The position numbers and the translations under genes are program-made. Below, piece after piece: positions 6,692 through 14,329 of a DNA stretch of 22,146 bases; positions within the stretch are counted from its first letter, which is position 1, and each line of letters opens with the position of its first letter. The DNA is taken from NCBI GenBank assembly GCA_039933015.1, contig JBDTOX010000018.1:1-22146 (forward strand). The letters are read 5' to 3'. The stretch is from JBDTOX01 sp039933015. GTDB taxonomy: Bacteria > Pseudomonadota > Gammaproteobacteria > Burkholderiales > Methylophilaceae. A model generated the notes under the pieces. It saw only the letters and a list, made by a program, of their open reading frames with translations, had not been told where the DNA came from and searched no databases.

Positions 6692-7338
6692 GCCTGATCC
6701 AGGTGCATGGTTTACGCAAAACCTATAATGAGCGGCTCATCGTGGATATCCTGGAACTTACGCTGGAGCGCGGCTATAGTTATTTGCTTACAGGCATTAA
6801 TGGTTCGGGTAAAACCACTTTACTGAGAGTGCTGGCCGGGTTGGAATCAGCCGAAATCAAGCAATTAAGTTTTGAGGGTGTGGCAATTTCCATGCAAGAT
6901 ATTTGTCAGCATTTAGCACCGCGGGTAATCTATCTGCATCAACATCCCTATCTGTTCAGTACCAGTGTGGCAGCGAATATTGCTTTCGGACTTAAGGCAG
7001 CGGGAATCCCACATCATCAACAAGCCACCGTGGTGGATGAGGCCATGACCTGGGCCGGTGTGCACCATCTGGCCCATATCGCCCCGCATAAACTTTCTGG
7101 GGGCGAAAAGCAGCGTGTGGCACTGGCAAGGGCGCGCGTCTTGAATCCAGATGTATTATTGCTGGATGAACCTACGGCCAATCTGGATGAGGAGGCACGC
7201 GGACAGGTGACTGGGCTTATTCGACGGATGTGCGACAACAACCATTGTGTAGTGATTGCTACGCACGATCCTGAATTGATGATGCTGGAAAATGCAGTGA
7301 ATCTGCGCCTGGAAAACGCAAACTTACAGATCAGTTAG
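6688..7338 (+). CDS. tupC: Tungstate-type ABC transporter ATPase TupC
   Basis: I start this gene at the ATG overlapping the tupB stop, giving 216 residues; a longer frame open from 6508 lies inside tupB and codes for nothing ABC-like. The protein has Walker A GINGSGKTT (residues 36-44), a Q-loop in IYLHQHPYLF, the signature LSGGEKQR, Walker B VLLLDEP with the D-loop TANLDE, and the H-loop ATHDPE. It is short and lacks the C-terminal TOBE domain found in ModC, as expected for TupC. It hydrolyses ATP to drive oxyanion import through TupB. It ends 17 bases from the convergent glycosyltransferase gene, with no visible hairpin terminator. Confidence 0.94.
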   Translation: MSLIQVHGLRKTYNERLIVDILELTLERGYSYLLTGINGSGKTTLLRVLAGLESAEIKQLSFEGVAISMQDICQHLAPRVIYLHQHPYLFSTSVAANIAFGLKAAGIPHHQQATVVDEAMTWAGVHHLAHIAPHKLSGGEKQRVALARARVLNPDVLLLDEPTANLDEEARGQVTGLIRRMCDNNHCVVIATHDPELMMLENAVNLRLENANLQIS

Positions 7339-7361
7339 TGCCTGTTTATAGCAGATCAGTT
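7327..7361. repeat. Two direct copies of CAGATCAGTT at a convergent gene junction
   Basis: CAGATCAGTT occurs at 7327-7336, inside the last codons of tupC, and again at 7352-7361, across the stop of the convergent glycosyltransferase gene. The start-to-start distance is 25 bases. The 17-base gap between the genes holds no hairpin. The repeat may be a chance or duplication scar; no function is claimed. Confidence 0.5.
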
Positions 7362-9008
7362 TCTGTACCGATAAAGACGGAAACTCTCGCGTCTATCGGA
7401 CTTGCGTTCGCCGTGCCAAATCAGCTTCCAGTCTGAGCCTGGCTTGATTTTCTCGCGTCCACGGTCATCCTGAATTAAATAAAAATCGCAATCCAGACGT
7501 TGCACCTGTTCAAATGCTTGGGTACGGATATCCGTGTAGTAATCCAGCAATGCGGTTTGCGCATCGCCCAGATTACGGCTGGTGACGCAAGCATAGTGCT
7601 TGGGCATTGCTTTTTTCAAGCTGAGCATCATGGTTTCGTAACTTTTAGCCGAATCAATCCAGGGCAGCCATAAAATCATGAGCAGGCTCCACGCCATAGT
7701 GATGCCCACAGCCCAGTCAGTTACCGCGGAACGGTTGGAGCGCTTGGCTTTGATGACTACTAACAGCCAGATGCATGTTACCGTTGCCGCGGCGAGAAAT
7801 GCCACCCAGCTGAAATGCCCCTCCGCCGTGGCCGAGAGAAACTGCATGCGTTCCGCAAGTTTTGCTGGCCACTCTGTCATCATGGCGAACCAGCCGAGCC
7901 ATATGAGAAAGCCCATAATGCCAAACAGAATTAGGCCAAACCAATCTAATGCGCCTGCAGCCCCGCGCTTCAGGGTTTCTATGCTGCCGCCTGCTAATAT
8001 CGCGAGCGGCAGCAATAAAGGTAAAGCATAAATTTCCCGATTGTTGTTACCAAACCCAATGAGTAAAACACTGACTATAAAAAATACGATCAATAACTGA
8101 AACTTGGGTTTTTGCAGCAACTCAGCGCGATAATGCCATAAGCCCCAGAGTGTTAATGGGAAGGCCGGCCAGGCATACCAGGGCAGGATTTTTAAAAAAT
8201 ATCCTAGATTGTCATTATGGTATGCGTTGATGCTAGCCAGCCACCAGGCATGGAATAATTCGGGTGCAGCATGCCAGCATAGCGCTGACCACAGAATGAG
8301 CGCCGGGCTTGCGATTACAGTGCTCAAGCCGAGCACAATGGCATAACTTTTGGTGCGCCAAGCCGAGAATAATACGGGAAGCAGTAAGGCGCTAACTACT
8401 ATGATTGTTGCGGATAGAAGCCCGGTGGCTAAAAAGCTGATAACTATGCCGGCACCCAATAAAGCACTCGCGCGGAAAGGTCGGCGTTTTGCCAAAGCCA
8501 GTGCATATAACCCCATAGCACTGCCGGATAACGCCGCAACCTCTGGCATGAGCAAATGCGCGGTGACCGTGAGTCCAATCGAGCCAAGAAAAATGAAGGT
8601 GGTCTGACGGCCTGCCCCTGTGCCCCATAGTTCGCGGCCTGCCATGCCAACCATCAATAACGTGATCGCCATCCAGAGGCCGGTGGCCAGCCGTGCAGCG
8701 TCATGCATAGGCAATATAGGCGCAAGCAGCTTTGCCATGCCAGCCGCGCTGAGGTAATACAGTGGTGGGTTTTCGATAGAGGTTTGACCAGCAGCTATGG
8801 GGGCAAGCAAGCTGCCACCATGCAGCATGGATTTCACAATGCTGATGCTTTGCGACTCATCTGGCTTCCACGGCGCGTGGCCAATCAATCCTAAACAAAT
8901 CCAGATCGCGCATAACATAATCAGTAAGCGGGTTTTAGCCCTTTCACCAATGCGCGCACGTGGCGTAGCTAAGCTCTCTTGCCAATCATGTTCAAGCTCA
9001 AATGCCAC
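7356..9008 (-). CDS. GT39/ArnT-like membrane glycosyltransferase
   Basis: This 550-residue polytopic protein has about ten or more hydrophobic segments starting near residue 28, and a soluble C-terminal domain of roughly 100 residues. After the first membrane helix lies KPDES (Asp50-Glu51), which matches the acidic catalytic loop of GT-C enzymes such as ArnT. ENPPLYYLSA (about 79-88) corresponds to the PPLxYW loop of the same family. Such enzymes transfer a sugar from a polyprenyl phosphate carrier to lipid A, a glycan or a protein on the periplasmic side. Donor and acceptor are not predictable here. It starts only three bases after the malic enzyme stop, so the two are probably co-transcribed, though no functional link is evident. 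Confidence 0.8.
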   Translation of the reverse strand: MAFELEHDWQESLATPRARIGERAKTRLLIMLCAIWICLGLIGHAPWKPDESQSISIVKSMLHGGSLLAPIAAGQTSIENPPLYYLSAAGMAKLLAPILPMHDAARLATGLWMAITLLMVGMAGRELWGTGAGRQTTFIFLGSIGLTVTAHLLMPEVAALSGSAMGLYALALAKRRPFRASALLGAGIVISFLATGLLSATIIVVSALLLPVLFSAWRTKSYAIVLGLSTVIASPALILWSALCWHAAPELFHAWWLASINAYHNDNLGYFLKILPWYAWPAFPLTLWGLWHYRAELLQKPKFQLLIVFFIVSVLLIGFGNNNREIYALPLLLPLAILAGGSIETLKRGAAGALDWFGLILFGIMGFLIWLGWFAMMTEWPAKLAERMQFLSATAEGHFSWVAFLAAATVTCIWLLVVIKAKRSNRSAVTDWAVGITMAWSLLMILWLPWIDSAKSYETMMLSLKKAMPKHYACVTSRNLGDAQTALLDYYTDIRTQAFEQVQRLDCDFYLIQDDRGREKIKPGSDWKLIWHGERKSDRRESFRLYRYRN

Positions 9009-9011
9009 GTG

Positions 9012-10214
9012 CTAGCCTTTTTTCTGGGTTGCCGCCGCTGCAACACGGAGTGGAATGCGTTCGATCAATCTTGGGTCGAACGGTTTGGGAATAATATAGT
9101 TTTTGCCGAAGCTAAGCTCAGTAAGATTGTAGGCCTTAAGAACGGCCTCAGGTACGGGCTCGTGTGCAAGCTCGGCTAGCGCTTCGGCAGCGGCAATTTG
9201 CATTTCCACGGTGATCTGCTTTGCGCGCGCATCCAGAGCGCCCCTGAAGATGAAAGGAAAGCACAACACATTATTGACCTGGTTAGGGAAATCAGAGCGG
9301 CCAGTTGCCATCAGCACATCATCACGCACAGCCAATGCCATAGCAGGCAAAATTTCCGGATCAGGGTTTGCCAGCGCAAATACGATGGGCTTGGCGGCCA
9401 TTCTCTTTAATAGCTCCGGCGGCAGCGCATTGGCTGCGGCAACGCCGATGAACACATCGGCATCAAGCATGGCATCAGCCAGCGCGCGTGCTTGAGAGAC
9501 GGTAGCAAGGTCACGATTGTTATCGTGCAAATCATTGCGCTGATTATGCAGCACGCCCTTTTTATCCACCAGGGTGATATTGGTCGCACCCATGGTCGTC
9601 AGTAGGCGCGCGCAAGCGCAGCCCGCAGCGCCGGAACCAAGTAATACGATTTTTGCCGCGGCTAAGGATTTGCCCTGTATTTCCAGGGCATTCAGCAAGG
9701 CTGCACTCACAATGACTGCGGTGCCATGCTGATCATCATGAAACACTGGAATATCCAGACGTTCACGCAATTCTTTTTCAATACGGAAGCAATGCGGAGC
9801 GGCAATGTCTTCGAGGTTAATACCGCCAAAAGTAGGGGCGATGTTCACTACGGTTTCGATGAAAGATTCTATCGAAGGTGCAGTGATTTCGATATCAAAG
9901 ACATCAATGCCGGCAAAGCGCTTGAACAATACGGCTTTGCCTTCCATGACCGGCTTGCCGGCCAATGCGCCTACATTACCCAACCCCAATACCGCGCTGC
10001 CATCAGTAATGACGGCAACCAGATTGCCCTTGTTGGAGTAGCGATAAGCATTCTCGGGGTCGCGGAGAATTTCGCGCACCGGCTCGGCAACACCGGGCGT
10101 ATAAGCTAGAGAGAGATCCTCTTGTGTCACGCAAGGCTTGGAAGACTCAACGGAGAGTTTTCCGGGCTTGGGGTATTCATGGTAAGCCAATGCGCGAGAT
10201 TTAAGGGAATCCAT
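9012..10214 (-). CDS. Malic enzyme, short form without phosphotransacetylase domain
   Basis: This 400-residue oxidative decarboxylase converts malate to pyruvate, CO2 and NAD(P)H. Family features are SLAYTPGVAEP with the catalytic tyrosine at residue 38, GKAVLFKRFAGIDVFD with the catalytic lysine near 93, the metal-binding FHDDQHGTAV stretch, and the nucleotide-binding loop VLLGSGAAGCACARLL. The long MaeB proteins of many proteobacteria carry an extra phosphotransacetylase-like C-terminal half and reach about 760 residues; this one ends after the catalytic part. It is followed at three bases by the glycosyltransferase gene. NAD versus NADP preference is not clear. Upstream is a short palindrome at 10262-10274 and the rpmE terminator. 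Confidence 0.9.
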   Translation of the reverse strand: MDSLKSRALAYHEYPKPGKLSVESSKPCVTQEDLSLAYTPGVAEPVREILRDPENAYRYSNKGNLVAVITDGSAVLGLGNVGALAGKPVMEGKAVLFKRFAGIDVFDIEITAPSIESFIETVVNIAPTFGGINLEDIAAPHCFRIEKELRERLDIPVFHDDQHGTAVIVSAALLNALEIQGKSLAAAKIVLLGSGAAGCACARLLTTMGATNITLVDKKGVLHNQRNDLHDNNRDLATVSQARALADAMLDADVFIGVAAANALPPELLKRMAAKPIVFALANPDPEILPAMALAVRDDVLMATGRSDFPNQVNNVLCFPFIFRGALDARAKQITVEMQIAAAEALAELAHEPVPEAVLKAYNLTELSFGKNYIIPKPFDPRLIERIPLRVAAAATQKKG

Positions 10215-10261
10215 AAACTTGATTGTATGACCTAAATTTATTGGCTAAGCGAATATTTTAA

Positions 10262-10274
10262 CGGGCATTGCCCG
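10262..10274. repeat. Short GC-rich inverted repeat upstream of the malic enzyme gene
   Basis: CGGGC (10262-10266) and GCCCG (10270-10274) form a perfect five-base stem with a three-base loop. They lie 48 bases upstream of the malic enzyme ATG, between it and the rpmE terminator. It could be a minor operator or hairpin in the 5' leader. No T-run follows it in a way that makes a strong terminator. Confidence 0.35.
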
Positions 10275-10302
10275 GCAGGCCAAATAAGGAAAGCTGTAAA
10301 AT

Positions 10303-10330
10303 AAAAAAGGCAGCCTGGGCTGCCTTTTTG
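10303..10330 (-). terminator. Rho-independent terminator after rpmE (bidirectional form)
   Basis: AAAAAGGCAGC (10304-10314) pairs perfectly over 11 bases with GCTGCCTTTTT (10319-10329) around a four-base loop. Read on the minus strand, the GC-rich hairpin is followed by a T-run and lies 19 bases after the rpmE stop. This fits an intrinsic terminator for the rpmE transcript that also separates it from the malic enzyme unit. Confidence 0.85.
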
Positions 10331-10348
10331 TATAACAACGCAACGCTT

Positions 10349-10549
10349 TTACATGCCGTATTTTTGACGGAACTTCTCAACGCGGCCAGCTGTATCTAAA
10401 ATCTTTTGCTTGCCGGTATAGAATGGATGGCACTGTGAACATACTTCAATGTTGAAGTCGCGGCCAGATGTGGAACGCGTTTTAAACTTGCTGCCGCAGC
10501 TGCAAGATACTGTAACTTCAGGGTAGTTCGGATGAATATCGGCCTTCAT
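10349..10549 (-). CDS. rpmE: 50S ribosomal protein L31, zinc-binding type
   Basis: I place the start at 10549, giving MKADIHPNYPEV and a 66-residue L31, the normal length. The frame is open upstream to 10600, but those 17 residues have no counterpart in L31, and the chosen ATG is preceded by a purine-rich AAAGAGA. The four zinc-binding cysteines are present at positions 16, 18, 37 and 40 (CSC ... CSQC), so this is the zinc-containing type rather than the zinc-free YkgM type. The protein bridges the two ribosomal subunits. It has its own strong terminator downstream and lies after rho on the same strand, about 100 bases away. Confidence 0.97.
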   Translation of the reverse strand: MKADIHPNYPEVTVSCSCGSKFKTRSTSGRDFNIEVCSQCHPFYTGKQKILDTAGRVEKFRQKYGM

Positions 10550-10652
10550 GCTGATGTCTCTTTCAAAAGCGGTCGCAGAAAACCGATGATTATCAAGCAA
10601 ATTTGAGAATTAATCAACCATTAAGCGCGAATGTATTGGCTGTGTCGCTTCC

Positions 10653-11912
10653 TTAACCGCGGCGCATGGAGTCGAAGAAGTCGGCATTATTTTTAGTGGC
10701 TTTGATTTTATCCAATAAAAACTCCATCGCTTCGAGGTCGTCCATGGGGTAGAGCAATTTGCGCAATACCCAGATCTTTTGCAGTACATCTTTCTCGATC
10801 AGCAATTCCTCGCGACGTGTGCCGGAGCGGTTGACGTTGATTGCAGGATATTGACGTTTTTCAGCCATGCGGCGGTCAAGATGGATTTCCATATTGCCGG
10901 TGCCCTTGAATTCTTCATAGATCACGTCGTCCATGCGTGAGCCGGTATCCACCAGTGCCGTAGCAATAATGGTAAGCGAGCCACCTTCTTCAATATTACG
11001 TGCAGCGCCAAAGAAGCGTTTGGGGCGTTGCAGAGCGTTGGCGTCTACACCACCTGTGAGTACCTTGCCGGAGGCTGGCACTACCGTATTGTAAGCGCGT
11101 GCCAAGCGGGTGATTGAATCCAGCAGGATCACTACATCTTTTTTGTGTTCTACTAGGCGTTTGGCTTTTTCCAGCACCATTTCAGCGACTTGTACGTGGC
11201 GGGTGGCAGGTTCATCAAAGGTGGAGGCTACGACTTCACCTTTTACCGAGCGTGTCATCTCGGTGACTTCTTCCGGACGCTCGTCGATGAGCAAGACGAT
11301 CAGGCTGACATCCGGGTGATTGGAGGTGATCGCGTGGGCAATGTGCTGCATCATCACGGTTTTGCCGCTTTTAGGGCTGGCAACCAGCAAGGCGCGTTGG
11401 CCTTTACCGATAGGTGCAATCATGTCAATGACGCGCCCGGTGATATTTTCTTCTCCTTTGATGTCCCGTTCCAGCTTCAATGGTTCGGTAGGGAACAAAG
11501 GCGTGAGGTTTTCAAACAGAATCTTGTGTTTGGAATTTTCCGGAGATTCCCCGTTAACCGTATCTACTTTTACCAGGGCAAAGTAGCGTTCGCCTTCTTT
11601 CGGGGTACGGATTTCACCAGTAATGGTGTCGCCAGTGTGTAGATTAAAGCGGCGGATCTGACTGGGGGATACATAGATATCATCTGGGCCCGCCAGGTAG
11701 GAAGAATCCGGCGAGCGCAAGAAGCCGAATCCATCTTGCAATACTTCTAGCGTGCCGTCTCCATAAATGCTGTCACCTTTTTTTGCCTTATTTTTCAATA
11801 GGGCAAAGATGAGATCCTGCTTGCGCATGCGGTTTGCGCCTTCGATCTCATTGGTAATCGCTATTTCGACCAATTCGGTGACGGGGAGGTGTTTTAAGTC
11901 GGATAAATGCAT
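10653..11912 (-). CDS. rho: Transcription termination factor Rho
   Basis: This 419-residue hexameric RNA-dependent ATPase ends transcription at rut sites and matches the normal length. It has an N-terminal Rho domain, a cold-shock-like RNA-binding domain with GFGFLR (residues 61-66), and the ATPase core. The core has Walker A SPKSGKT with Lys184, then the LIDERPEEVTEM stretch, the Q-loop region DSITRLARAYN and the R-loop/arginine-finger region. The numbering of the key lysine matches E. coli. It follows trxA on the same strand, an arrangement also seen in E. coli, with a 154-base leader between the two. Rho is known to regulate its own leader in E. coli; a leader inverted repeat here (11974-12051) may play a part. 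Confidence 0.98.
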   Translation of the reverse strand: MHLSDLKHLPVTELVEIAITNEIEGANRMRKQDLIFALLKNKAKKGDSIYGDGTLEVLQDGFGFLRSPDSSYLAGPDDIYVSPSQIRRFNLHTGDTITGEIRTPKEGERYFALVKVDTVNGESPENSKHKILFENLTPLFPTEPLKLERDIKGEENITGRVIDMIAPIGKGQRALLVASPKSGKTVMMQHIAHAITSNHPDVSLIVLLIDERPEEVTEMTRSVKGEVVASTFDEPATRHVQVAEMVLEKAKRLVEHKKDVVILLDSITRLARAYNTVVPASGKVLTGGVDANALQRPKRFFGAARNIEEGGSLTIIATALVDTGSRMDDVIYEEFKGTGNMEIHLDRRMAEKRQYPAINVNRSGTRREELLIEKDVLQKIWVLRKLLYPMDDLEAMEFLLDKIKATKNNADFFDSMRRG

Positions 11913-11973
11913 AGAGTGAGGACTCGCTGAAGATCGAAACTACAAGGGAACTTGGAACTGCTAGGGGATTTGC

Positions 11974-12051
11974 GCCTGATTCCTTGTGACTGTATGGCGC
12001 TAAACTAAATAGCTGCTTTATTAGAGAAACTTAAATACTAGGGAATCAGGC
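11974..12051 (-). promoter_or_regulatory. Long-range inverted repeat in the rho leader
   Basis: GCCTGATTCC (11974-11983) is perfectly complementary to GGAATCAGGC (12042-12051) across 58 bases, inside the 154-base trxA-rho gap. In the rho sense strand the ten-base stem would close a large loop about 60 bases before the rho ATG. It is not followed by a T-run, so it is not an intrinsic terminator. An attenuation or RNA-stability role for rho autoregulation is an inference. Confidence 0.45.
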
Positions 12052-12066
12052 TCAAGCGTAGCTGTA

Positions 12067-12393
12067 TTAAATATTGCTGTCAATGAATGCTGTTAATTGA
12101 GATTTGGACAGCGCGCCAACTTTGGTCGCTTCAACATTTCCGTTCTTGAATAACATCAGCGTTGGAATGCCGCGAATGCCATATTTGGGTGGCGTTTGCT
12201 GATTCTCGTCAATATTTAGTTTGGCAACCTTGAGGCGGCCCGCATACTCTTTGGAGATTTCATCCAGAATGGGTGCAATCATCTTGCACGGGCCGCACCA
12301 TTCGGCCCAGTAATCTACCAGCACTGGCACCTGGGACTGCAGGACTTCCTGTTCGAAGGCTTCATCACTAAGATGGGTAATATGTTCGCTCAT
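12067..12393 (-). CDS. trxA: Thioredoxin 1
   Basis: This 108-residue cytoplasmic thioredoxin has the classical redox site WCGPC with Cys33 and Cys36, the conserved VLVDYWAEWC strand-helix entry, the buried Asp27, and the cis-proline in GIPTLMLF. It reduces disulfides in ribonucleotide reductase, methionine sulfoxide reductase and other partners, using electrons from thioredoxin reductase. There is no signal peptide. The gene lies upstream of rho in the same direction, the common proteobacterial neighbourhood. AGAGG sits a short distance upstream of the ATG as a ribosome binding site. A candidate sigma-70 promoter is at 12453-12481. Confidence 0.97.
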   Translation of the reverse strand: MSEHITHLSDEAFEQEVLQSQVPVLVDYWAEWCGPCKMIAPILDEISKEYAGRLKVAKLNIDENQQTPPKYGIRGIPTLMLFKNGNVEATKVGALSKSQLTAFIDSNI

Positions 12394-12452
12394 TGTGAAC
12401 CTCTATATGAAAATTATTGTTCGGTGGAGATGGTGAAAACTGCTATTACGCT

Positions 12453-12481
12453 ATCCTAGCGAAAAATTTGGCTTAAGTGAA
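12453..12481 (-). promoter_or_regulatory. Candidate sigma-70 promoter for trxA
   Basis: On the minus strand, TTCACT (12481-12476) and TAGGAT (12458-12453) are separated by 17 bases, each matching four of six consensus positions. They lie about 60 bases before the trxA ATG. The -10 element falls inside a small palindrome, CGCTATCCTAGCG (12449-12461), which might bind a regulator. This is a consensus-by-eye call. Confidence 0.35.
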
Positions 12482-12585
12482 GCACTCATACGGGTACGGC
12501 TATCGTATGGCAGGATAACTTTTCTCCCATCGACATTGGTTAGCATCCATAAGGAGATATTTCTGGATGAATAAGCAATGGCGCT

Positions 12586-12602
12586 GCATCATGACATGAT
12601 GC
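12586..12602. repeat. 17-base palindrome GCATCATG-A-CATGATGC
   Basis: An eight-base perfect inverted repeat with a one-base centre lies 43 bases downstream of the PilZ-like gene stop and about 190 bases upstream of trxA. There is no T-run on either side, so it is not a standard terminator. It resembles a dimeric repressor operator, but no gene start is close by. A nearby ten-codon frame (12565-12597) with AAGGAG upstream overlaps it and was not accepted as a gene. Confidence 0.5.
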
Positions 12603-12644
12603 TATGGATAGTGTGTTCAAGGAACAACGTGCCATTCCCATGAA

Positions 12645-14198
12645 CTAAAGATGACTGTATTGGAAATGCTCAAAGCTGCTGGTGCGTTTGATTAGCTTGG
12701 TTACCATTACGCGTGAAATTTTTCCGCCTTCGTCCAGATCAAGCATGCGTGCTGGGCTATACATGCCGCATGCTGCAATGATGGATGCCGGTTGTTTGAG
12801 TGTAGGAACCCCGGCTAATAGCAGTACGGGTTCAAATTTGTTTTGATGGCTTGCGATCAGTTGAGCCCCTATTTCAAGCTGATGCTCATTGCTAACCCAG
12901 CATAATATCCCTACAGACCAATGCGATGCTCCGTTGTCCTTAAAACTGAGTAACTCTCCCACCCGGATATTGCCTCTGGCTTGGGGAAATTTGCGTAATG
13001 CCATGCCACCCGCGCTTATATTCAGTACTTGCCAGCGCGATGGTTTGAATTTTTGTAGGCTGAAGTCTGGCGCAGGCGAGGCGCAGGCTGCTATTTCAGT
13101 AACATCATGTGCCTGCGCTGGCGCAACATAAGTTTGCTCACCATTCACAAAATAGTGGGCCGTTGCGATGCCTATGCCAAGCTCAACGGTATTAGTTTTA
13201 CGCGAGCGGTTGAAAATCCGCTGGGGCGAGGCACCCCAATGCTTGATCAGATAAGTCAGCATATCCTGATAGCGTGGGTCAGTCGCATTTTCCGGCAAGT
13301 TGCCATTACCGGGTAGGGTGCCGGATTGTAATATCTTCAGGTGTTTGTGCGCCAAGCGGGCAAGATCAACGGTAATAAAAAGAACATCGTTGTCAGCGTC
13401 GGTTTGCTCGATATTTTTGATATACGGAATTGGCGGTTTGTCCTTATCCAGGCTTATCAGAAAGATACCCGCCGGGTTTTTCAGCAGGCCGAGGCCTTGG
13501 ATCTGCGTATGCCGAGCATGGCGCGCAATATAATCCGCCACTTGTTGGATATCGTTGGGAGTCAGGTGCTGTGGATCAGCCAGAGCCATCAGTAAAGCCT
13601 GTTTATAGCTTACATCAACTGTGGTCGTCTGGTTGAGGCCAGTGCCTGTGGGAACCTCTATGCCCTGTAATGATTGTTGCGCAGCATAAATATAGAGCTG
13701 ATGCAAATCGCCCCAAATGCTGCCTGGGGCAGGTACATAAGTCTGGTAATACACCATCGCCAGTTGACTCATGGCCTCTATGGCACGCTGCAGCACAAGC
13801 GAGGTGGACTTGCTGGCGCCAAGGCTAAACAGCTTGTTTTGCTGGTCAACCAGCGCCAATTTATAACCGTAGCTCAGTTCCAGCCAGAGTGACTGGGCCG
13901 CACCAGCATATTTTTTTGCCAGTTGCGGCAAAGGCAGCGGCGTATTGCAATACTGGACAGTGAGCATCTCAACAAGATTGGTGAGCGCTGGCCGGTAGAT
14001 TTCCAGCGTTTTCACCCGAATGTTCGGCGTAACCTTTTGCCGATTAAGTATCTGCATTTCTTCCAGCAGTACTGATGCAGCCTCCAGCGGGTTCGAGATA
14101 GGCAGATTGTTAATGAATTGAGCTATTTTTTGCGGGCGCCTTTCGGCCAGAAGCAGTGGCTTATCTATTAATGCTGGAATCTTTAGGCTTAGAGGCAT
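12645..14198 (-). CDS. Uncharacterised protein with atypical PilZ-like C-terminal domain
   Basis: This is a 517-residue soluble protein with no signal peptide or membrane segment. I do not recognise residues 1-310; they look alpha-helical. Residues 327-331 read RIFNR, an RxxxR pattern, followed by a strand TVELGIGIATAHYFVNG. After a 40-residue spacer comes LNISAGGMAL with NxSxxG at 393-398, then GELLSFKDN and WSVGILCWV strands. RxxxR plus [D/N]xSxxG is the cyclic-di-GMP binding pair of PilZ domains, but here the two motifs are about 60 residues apart instead of 20-30. About 80 residues follow the domain. It stands alone on its strand, between the trxA region and yqhA. A c-di-GMP receptor is a plausible inference only. 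Confidence 0.72.
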   Translation of the reverse strand: MPLSLKIPALIDKPLLLAERRPQKIAQFINNLPISNPLEAASVLLEEMQILNRQKVTPNIRVKTLEIYRPALTNLVEMLTVQYCNTPLPLPQLAKKYAGAAQSLWLELSYGYKLALVDQQNKLFSLGASKSTSLVLQRAIEAMSQLAMVYYQTYVPAPGSIWGDLHQLYIYAAQQSLQGIEVPTGTGLNQTTTVDVSYKQALLMALADPQHLTPNDIQQVADYIARHARHTQIQGLGLLKNPAGIFLISLDKDKPPIPYIKNIEQTDADNDVLFITVDLARLAHKHLKILQSGTLPGNGNLPENATDPRYQDMLTYLIKHWGASPQRIFNRSRKTNTVELGIGIATAHYFVNGEQTYVAPAQAHDVTEIAACASPAPDFSLQKFKPSRWQVLNISAGGMALRKFPQARGNIRVGELLSFKDNGASHWSVGILCWVSNEHQLEIGAQLIASHQNKFEPVLLLAGVPTLKQPASIIAACGMYSPARMLDLDEGGKISRVMVTKLIKRTSSFEHFQYSHL

Positions 14199-14329
14199 CG
14201 CGCTTTGCTCACATGAGAAGACGCTGATGGTAATTATCCGCGTGATATTTGTCGGGGTATAAGCAGCTAAATAATAATCAGGCAGTCAGAATGTTAGAAT
14301 TCAGGTATTAAATCTAATGGAACGCAATA

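Noticed and set aside
6253..6708. 151-codon open frame antisense to tupB and the tupC start
   Set aside because: Low-complexity Ala/Pro/Thr/Ser product opposite a transmembrane gene, typical of antisense shadow frames.
7327..7361. CAGATCAGTT direct repeats as target-site duplication of a mobile element
   Set aside because: Only 15 bases separate the copies, nothing mobile lies between them, and one copy is inside intact tupC coding sequence.
10550..10600. 17-residue N-terminal extension of L31
   Set aside because: L31 normally begins MKxDIHPxY; the downstream ATG has a purine-rich ribosome site and gives the standard length.
12565..12597. Ten-codon frame MNKQWRCIMT with AAGGAG upstream, a possible leader peptide
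   Set aside because: No plus-strand gene follows within 1.7 kb and its end overlaps a palindrome; a good ribosome site alone is not enough.
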